Assembly: GCA_964524965.1 (NCBI GenBank)
Contig: CAZGDY010000056.1
Coordinates: 1-10,287 of the forward strand
DNA length: 10,287 nt
Direction: 5' to 3'
Origin: Kmv34 sp964524965
GTDB lineage: Bacteria > Aerophobota > Aerophobia > Aerophobales > B3-G15
The translations under genes and the position numbers were made by a program. The notes under the pieces are model-generated. The model did no database searches, was not told the origin of the DNA, and saw nothing but the letters and a program-made list of their open reading frames with translations. Shown here in pieces: positions 6,410-10,287 of the stretch (position 1 is the first letter of the stretch; each line of letters begins with the position of its first letter).

Positions 6410-7060
6410 ATGACAAAAAAAGATTTTTACATTGAGTACTTAAGTATAATAAGAGACTTTAAACAGCACTTAGAACAAATAATGAAGAAAGCACCTCCCA
6501 GTAATACTTCTTCGCTCCACCGAATGTATCAAGAAATAAAAAACTGCCAGCGATGCCCTCTTTATAAGACCCGAACTAACTTGGTCTTTGGAGAAGGAAA
6601 TCCTAATGCTACCCTAATCCTTGTGGGAGAAGCCCCAGGCAAATATGAAGATTTACAGGGGAAACCTTTTATTGGAGCTGCCGGAAAACTACTCAGAGAA
6701 AGCCTCAAGGATTTAGGAATAGGAGAGAAAAAAATTTACATTGCCAATATCCTTAAATGTCGCCCTCCTGGAAATAGAAACCCTAATCCGGAAGAAATTT
6801 CTGCCTGCTTGCCTTATCTTAAGAAACAAATTCAAATTATCCAACCCAAAATTATCTGCAGTATGGGCAATTTTTCCAGCCAAATTTTACTTAACACCAC
6901 CCGGGGTATCACCTATCTGAGAGGGCAAGAATTCATATTAAAAAATAAAATAATTCTCATGCCCATTTACCATCCTGCAGCTTCTATTTATAAACCTGCC
7001 TGGAAAAAGCAATTTTTGATGGATTTAGAGAAAGTAAGAGATAAGCTTAGTAAAATTTAA
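6410..7060 (+). CDS. udg: Family 4 uracil-DNA glycosylase ([4Fe-4S] type)
   Basis: 216 residues, normal for this family. It removes uracil arising from cytosine deamination, starting base-excision repair. The Fe-S ligands are visible as CQRC (Cys46, Cys49), Cys117 (NILKCRPPGNRNP) and Cys133 (SACLPYL). The active-site motif GEAPG (73-77) followed by GKPFIGAAGKLL (84-95) and the C-terminal HPAAS loop (188-192) are family 4 hallmarks. This class was first studied in thermophiles and archaea but is widespread in bacteria, so it does not prove thermophily. Residues 1-35 are a variable helical extension. The start is uncertain because no good ribosome site precedes the ATG; an internal ATG at 6482 is also poorly served and would remove only part of the extension. 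It converges on nadA with 11 bases between their ends. Confidence 0.93.
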   Translation: MTKKDFYIEYLSIIRDFKQHLEQIMKKAPPSNTSSLHRMYQEIKNCQRCPLYKTRTNLVFGEGNPNATLILVGEAPGKYEDLQGKPFIGAAGKLLRESLKDLGIGEKKIYIANILKCRPPGNRNPNPEEISACLPYLKKQIQIIQPKIICSMGNFSSQILLNTTRGITYLRGQEFILKNKIILMPIYHPAASIYKPAWKKQFLMDLEKVRDKLSKI

Positions 7061-7089
7061 GTAAAGGCGTATTATCGCTTACTTAAATT
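7054..7089. terminator. Shared hairpin over both stop codons of udg and nadA
   Basis: Left arm 7054-7069 (AATTTAAGTAA, then a 2-base AG bulge, then GCG) pairs with right arm CGCTTACTTAAATT (7076-7089) across TATTAT, giving 14 paired bases. It contains the udg stop and the nadA stop, so each message would carry the same stem at its 3' end. There is no long U tract on either strand, so a termination role is likely but unproven. Confidence 0.6.
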
Positions 7090-8001
7090 CAACATTCGCT
7101 CTAAAGACTTTCTTGCTTCGCCAGCTACTTGGCTGGGTACAGTAATTTGGGGTTCCATCTTTTGGAGGGCAAAAATAATGTTTTCGATGGCTATTAACTT
7201 CATATCAATGCAACAGACTTTTAAGGAAGGTATGTAAAAAAATTTATCAGGGTTTTCCTTTTTTAACTTATGGGTCATACCAATTTCTGTTCCGATGATG
7301 AATTCTTTGCATTTACTTCTAAAAACATAGGCTGCCATTTGAGCGCTGGAGCCTACATAATTTGCTATGTTTGTTACCTTAGGCTGACACTCGGGATGGA
7401 CAATAACTTCAGCTTTAGGGTGCTCAATTTGTAGTTTTCTTATATCTTTCAATTTAATATTATGATGATGCACATAGCAAAATCCATCCCACAGGATAAT
7501 TTGCTTATCCGTATGAGAGGCAACAAATTGACCTAAATTTTGATCAGGAATAAATATAACTTGTTTTTCTTTTAAGGCATTTACAACCTCTACCGCGTTA
7601 GATGAAGTACAACAAATATCAGATTCTGCTTTTATCTTGGCCGAAGAATTTACATAGCTGACAACTGCGGCATCAGGATAAACAGACCTCTTAATTCGAA
7701 GTTCCTCCACTGCCGCTGCATCGGCTAATGGACATCCAGCATTACCTGCGGGCAATAAAACTATTTTATCAGGATTAAGGATTGCTACTGTTTCAGCCAT
7801 AAACAAAACCCCACAAAGAACAATTACCTTAGCATCAATTGAGGTAGCTTCTTGAGCTAATTTTAAAGAATCCCCTGTAAAATCTGCAATATCCTGAATT
7901 TCTGGTTTTTGATAGACATGAGCTAAAATAAAAGCATCTCGCTCTTTTTTTAACCTGGCAAGCTCTTTAATCAAATGTTGATGGTATTTACTATCGGTCA
8001 C
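7072..8001 (-). CDS. nadA: Quinolinate synthase A
   Basis: 309 residues, the compact form of NadA. It condenses iminoaspartate (from NadB or an aspartate dehydrogenase) with dihydroxyacetone phosphate to give quinolinate, the first ring of de novo NAD synthesis, using an oxygen-labile [4Fe-4S] cluster. By spacing against characterised enzymes the three ligands are Cys90 (AGCPLAD), Cys175 (WDGFCYVH) and Cys264 (CCIDMK). Other family marks: LAHVYQKPEIQDIADFTGDSL (26-46), CGVLFMAET (63-71), HPEC (202-205) and IIGTEIGMTHKL (235-246). The start is GTG at 8001-7999; no in-frame ATG and no strong ribosome site are seen, so it may be weakly translated. nadB and nadC, its usual companions, are not in this window. 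It diverges from the transketolase pair. Confidence 0.94.
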   Translation of the reverse strand: MTDSKYHQHLIKELARLKKERDAFILAHVYQKPEIQDIADFTGDSLKLAQEATSIDAKVIVLCGVLFMAETVAILNPDKIVLLPAGNAGCPLADAAAVEELRIKRSVYPDAAVVSYVNSSAKIKAESDICCTSSNAVEVVNALKEKQVIFIPDQNLGQFVASHTDKQIILWDGFCYVHHHNIKLKDIRKLQIEHPKAEVIVHPECQPKVTNIANYVGSSAQMAAYVFRSKCKEFIIGTEIGMTHKLKKENPDKFFYIPSLKVCCIDMKLIAIENIIFALQKMEPQITVPSQVAGEARKSLERMLNLSKR

Positions 8002-8065
8002 AGTTTATCACAAAGTGTTAATTTTTTAGTAGTGTCTTTCTTTTGTTTTTTGAATATGTTTTCAC

Positions 8066-8093
8066 ATGTTATAAAAATAGCTGATTTTGTCAA
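8066..8093 (-). promoter_or_regulatory. Possible nadA promoter
   Basis: On the minus strand TTGACA (8093-8088), 16 bases, then TAACAT (8071-8066, four of six consensus). An overlapping TATAAC with a 14-base spacer is the alternative. It implies a leader of about 58 bases before the GTG start. Confidence 0.4.
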
Positions 8094-8150
8094 CTTTTTT
8101 TTGGTCTGAAAAATGTAAATATTCAAAGCTCTCAATATGATAAGTTGACA
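8088..8150. repeat. Spaced inverted repeat TGTCAACTT/AAGTTGACA between nadA and transketolase
   Basis: TGTCAACTT (8088-8096) and AAGTTGACA (8142-8150) are a perfect 9+9 inverted pair with 45 bases between. Six of the nine bases are the divergent TTGACA boxes, so much of the symmetry may simply reflect two -35 elements. Confidence 0.5.
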
Positions 8151-8173
8151 CAATTGTTCCACATTGCTATAGT
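8145..8173 (+). promoter_or_regulatory. Near-consensus promoter of the transketolase operon
   Basis: TTGACA (8145-8150), exactly 17 bases, then TATAGT (8168-8173), with TGC just before it forming an extended -10. It is the best promoter in the window. Start expected near 8180, giving a leader of about 70 bases with a purine-rich AAGGGGGAAA (8191-8200) well before the true ribosome site. Confidence 0.78.
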
Positions 8174-8249
8174 AATTTTTTAGAAGAAAAAAGGGGGAAA
8201 CACAACTCATATCAAATTTTTGATTAAAAGAACTTAAAGGAGGAAAATA

Positions 8250-9095
8250 ATGGCAGAAAATGTGAAACTTGTTCAAAAATTAAAGAAAATAGCGATTGCA
8301 ATCAGAAAAGACTCCATCGAGATGTCAGTTAAAGCCGGATGCGGACATGTGGCCCCGGGATTCTCATGGACAGATATTTGCACGGTTCTTTTCTTTCATG
8401 AGCTCAAGATTGACCCGAAAAATCCAAACTGGCCTGATCGAGATCGATTTATTTTAAGTAAAGGGCATGGCTGTTTACCACTATATTCTTCTCTGGCACG
8501 ACAAGGATTCATTCCCATGAAGCAGCTTAGTACATTCTGTCAGCTGGATAGTTACCTTGGCGGACATCCGGTGATCGACATTCCAGGAATAGAAGTTGCA
8601 ACGGGATCTTTAGGTCATGGCTTGCCCATTTCCATTGGAATGGCCTTGGCCGGTAAATTTGACAACAAAACATATCGAGTAATCACAGTGATGGGTGATG
8701 GTGAAATTCAAGAAGGGACGGTCTGGGAAGCAGCAATGGCTGCAGCTCATTATAAATTAGATAATCTCATTGGAGTTATTGATTATAATAAATTAGAAAT
8801 CGATGGACCCATTAAGGAAATTATGGGGCTTGAACCACTAAGAGAGAAATGGGAAAGTTTTGGTTGGTATGTCCAGGAAATAAATGGAAATGAAATTGAA
8901 GAAATTTTAAATGCTTTCGAAAAGATTTCCCGCTATAAAGAGAGTAAACCTCGCATGATTATTGCCCATACAACAAAAGGAAAAGGCGCTTCATTTATGG
9001 AAAACCAAGCCGGATGGCACTATAAAGCACCCGATGAGGAGCAAACTTTACAGGCAATCAAGGAACTTAATTTAGCATTGAAAGAATTAGAATAG
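8250..9095 (+). CDS. Transketolase, N-terminal (TPP pyrophosphate-binding) subunit
   Basis: 281 residues: only the N-terminal domain of a full transketolase, as in many anaerobes and archaea where the enzyme is made of two chains. With its partner it moves two-carbon ketol units between pentose, triose, tetrose and hexose phosphates. Conserved sites: GCGHVAPG with His33, LSKGHG with His73, LGHGL with His123, the thiamine diphosphate motif GDGEIQEGTVWEA (149-161) ending in DYNKLEIDG with Asn180 (the usual Gln after NKL is Glu here), and GWHYKAP with His257. It starts with a strong AAAGGAGG site. Its partner begins 17 bases after its stop. Alternatives such as the E1 component of a 2-oxo acid dehydrogenase or DXP synthase are unlikely given the transketolase-type His pattern and the GWHxKAP motif. 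Confidence 0.94.
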   Translation: MAENVKLVQKLKKIAIAIRKDSIEMSVKAGCGHVAPGFSWTDICTVLFFHELKIDPKNPNWPDRDRFILSKGHGCLPLYSSLARQGFIPMKQLSTFCQLDSYLGGHPVIDIPGIEVATGSLGHGLPISIGMALAGKFDNKTYRVITVMGDGEIQEGTVWEAAMAAAHYKLDNLIGVIDYNKLEIDGPIKEIMGLEPLREKWESFGWYVQEINGNEIEEILNAFEKISRYKESKPRMIIAHTTKGKGASFMENQAGWHYKAPDEEQTLQAIKELNLALKELE

Positions 9096-9112
9096 AAGTA
9101 AGGGAGATAACA

Positions 9113-10048
9113 ATGGCTGAAAAAATTATAAGTATGCGTGATGCATTTAGAGAAGAAATTCTGGGACTAGCAAAGAATAATCCAAATATCCTTGTTTTAA
9201 CTGCAGACATGGGCTCACCTATCACCCTTCCTAAAATTAAGGAAAAAATGCTGGGAAGAGTTATTCAAGTAGGAATAGCCGAACCAAATATGGTTAGTAT
9301 TGCTGCTGGATTAGCCCTTTCAGGAAAAATTCCTTTTGTTTTTAGTTTTTCCTTTCTTCTTTCAATGCGCGCCTTGGAACAAGTGAGAACAGATATCTGC
9401 TATCCCAAGGCAAATGTAAAATTCGTTGCTTATTGTGGAGGAATTGCTGCTGGCGTTCTGGGAAATACTCATCATGCCCTGGAAGATATCGGGATATTAA
9501 AATCTCTTCCCAACATGACCCTTATTGTTCCTGCTGATGGAATAGAAATGGGAAAGGCAGTAAAAGCTGCGGCTGAGTACGAAGGTCCAGTTTATATGAG
9601 AATAGGAAGAAAAGATGAACCACTAATTTACCAGAAAGATTACAAGTTTGAAATTGGTAAATCCGTGCTTTTACGAGAGGGGAAAAATGTCACAATCATT
9701 GCTACTGGCCTTATGGTCGGTAAGGCTCTGCAAGCAGCTGAAGAATTAACTAAGGAAGGAATAGATGCTCGGGTTATAAACATGCATACTATTAAGCCTC
9801 TGGATAAAAAAGCAATTATAAAAGCAGCCCAGGAGACCCGCGGCATAGTAACAATTGAAGAACATAATCTATTTGGCGGGTTAGGTGAATCAATAGCTGC
9901 AGTGGTCGCTGAGGAAAAACCAGTTCCAGTAAAAAGGATCGGGATTCCTGATACATTTGTGGTTATTGGTGCCCAGTCTCAACTGCTGGAAAGATATGGT
10001 ATTACTGTCTCAAACATCGTAAAAAAGGCAAAGGAAATCCTTTCCTGA
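9113..10048 (+). CDS. Transketolase, C-terminal (pyrimidine-binding plus C-terminal domain) subunit
   Basis: 311 residues, the second half of the split transketolase. The pyrimidine-binding domain contains the catalytic glutamate in VGIAEPNM (Glu57), which activates the thiamine ring of the cofactor bound across the two chains. FLLSMRALEQVRTDI (81-95) and NTHHALEDIGIL (118-129) are standard family segments, as is PVYMRIGRKDEP, which lines the phosphate-binding side. The transketolase C-terminal domain follows (KNVTIIATGLMVGKAL onward, ending GIPDTFVVIGAQSQLLERYGIT). The ATG has AGGGAG upstream and lies 17 bases after the N-subunit stop, so the two are co-transcribed and made in similar amounts. 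It faces acs, whose end is 59 bases away. No terminator with a T tract follows on the + strand. Confidence 0.94.
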   Translation: MAEKIISMRDAFREEILGLAKNNPNILVLTADMGSPITLPKIKEKMLGRVIQVGIAEPNMVSIAAGLALSGKIPFVFSFSFLLSMRALEQVRTDICYPKANVKFVAYCGGIAAGVLGNTHHALEDIGILKSLPNMTLIVPADGIEMGKAVKAAAEYEGPVYMRIGRKDEPLIYQKDYKFEIGKSVLLREGKNVTIIATGLMVGKALQAAEELTKEGIDARVINMHTIKPLDKKAIIKAAQETRGIVTIEEHNLFGGLGESIAAVVAEEKPVPVKRIGIPDTFVVIGAQSQLLERYGITVSNIVKKAKEILS

Positions 10049-10107
10049 GAGAAAAAAGATTCAAAATAATGATTAATAAAAATAAAAAATAAATAAAATA
10101 AAACTAA

Positions 10108-10287
10108 TTAAACATCCATTTTCTTTCGATCTTCAAGCAATGAGTCTACAACCGATGGATCTGCTAATGTTGTGGTATTTCCAACGTCAGTTCCCGCAGC
10201 AATTGCTTTCAGGATTCGGCGCATGATTTTTCCACTTCGAGTCTTAGGCAACGCATCAGCAAACTGTACAACATCTGTTTGAAAAAC
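10108..10287 (-). CDS. acs: Acetyl-CoA synthetase, C-terminal fragment (5' end outside window)
   Basis: The last 59 codons of an AMP-forming acetyl-CoA synthetase run off the right edge in an open frame and stop at 10110-10108. The fragment reads through DALPKTRSGKIMRRIL, the A10 motif of the acyl-adenylate superfamily. Its lysine (residue 20 of the fragment) is the catalytic residue for adenylation and the site of regulatory acetylation in characterised AcsA proteins. The tail, TTTLADPSVVDSLLEDRKKM, is characteristic of acetyl-CoA synthetases and separates it from other acyl-CoA ligases. The enzyme turns acetate, ATP and CoA into acetyl-CoA, AMP and pyrophosphate. The gene converges on the transketolase pair. 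An A/T-only stretch of about 50 bases (10060-10107) separates them, with no clear terminator hairpin. Confidence 0.92.
   Translation of the reverse strand, partial: VFQTDVVQFADALPKTRSGKIMRRILKAIAAGTDVGNTTTLADPSVVDSLLEDRKKMDV

Noticed and set aside
8191..8200. AAGGGGGAAA as a ribosome site for a leader peptide ahead of transketolase
   Set aside because: No start codon lies at suitable distance; the nearest TTG gives only a five-residue frame. AAAGGAGG just before 8250 is the real site.
7998..8276. A 92-codon minus-strand frame upstream of nadA
   Set aside because: It overlaps the transketolase start and both promoter regions, and its composition is that of non-coding AT-rich DNA with no recognisable domain.
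10032..10046. Hairpin AGGAAA/TTTCCT at the end of the transketolase C-subunit as a terminator
   Set aside because: Only six base pairs with a three-base loop, no T tract on the + strand, and the minus-strand T run is interrupted and offset; it is also inside coding sequence.
1..10287. CRISPR array, transposon, prophage, toxin-antitoxin, defence or biosynthetic cluster
   Set aside because: Reading both strands shows no regularly spaced direct repeats, transposase or phage motifs, and almost all space is filled by identifiable core genes.

Overview
This window comes from the chromosome of an AT-rich bacterium (low GC by eye, not counted). Everything recognisable is core cell-division, cell-wall or metabolic machinery. 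No phage, insertion sequence, CRISPR array, tRNA or rRNA is visible. An Fe-S uracil-DNA glycosylase (family 4), a stand-alone [4Fe-4S] ferredoxin, an oxygen-sensitive quinolinate synthase and a transketolase split into two subunits fit an anaerobe or an uncultivated deep-branching lineage. The phylum cannot be fixed from sequence alone.

Layout, left to right. The 3' end of polA is followed by ftsA and a gpsA-like dehydrogenase, all on the + strand. They converge on a tight minus-strand operon, murB-ddl-ftsQ. In many bacteria the order murB-ddl-ftsQ-ftsA-ftsZ is one co-directional run in the division/cell-wall (dcw) cluster. Here the run is broken: ftsA faces the opposite way with gpsA between, and ftsZ is not in the window. 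murB diverges from a small gene for a four-cysteine (zinc-ribbon-like) protein with an internal repeat. The two promoters appear to share one 12+12 bp palindrome whose arms contain both -35 boxes.

Next come a single ferredoxin gene with its own promoter and terminator, a 364 bp stretch with only hairpins, and udg (+), which converges tail-to-tail on nadA (-) across a hairpin containing both stop codons. nadA diverges from the split transketolase pair (N-half then C-half, +) across a 248 bp region with a near-consensus promoter. The window ends with the 3' end of an acetyl-CoA synthetase gene on the minus strand, convergent with the transketolase.

The gene products act in DNA replication/repair (PolA, UDG), division (FtsA, FtsQ), peptidoglycan precursor synthesis (MurB, Ddl), phospholipid backbone supply (GpsA), electron transfer (ferredoxin), NAD synthesis (NadA), non-oxidative pentose phosphate metabolism (TktA/TktB halves) and acetate activation (Acs). 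I see no convincing novel multi-gene system. The most distinctive items are the palindromic divergent promoter at murB, the uncharacterised small repeat protein next to it, and the rearranged dcw segment.
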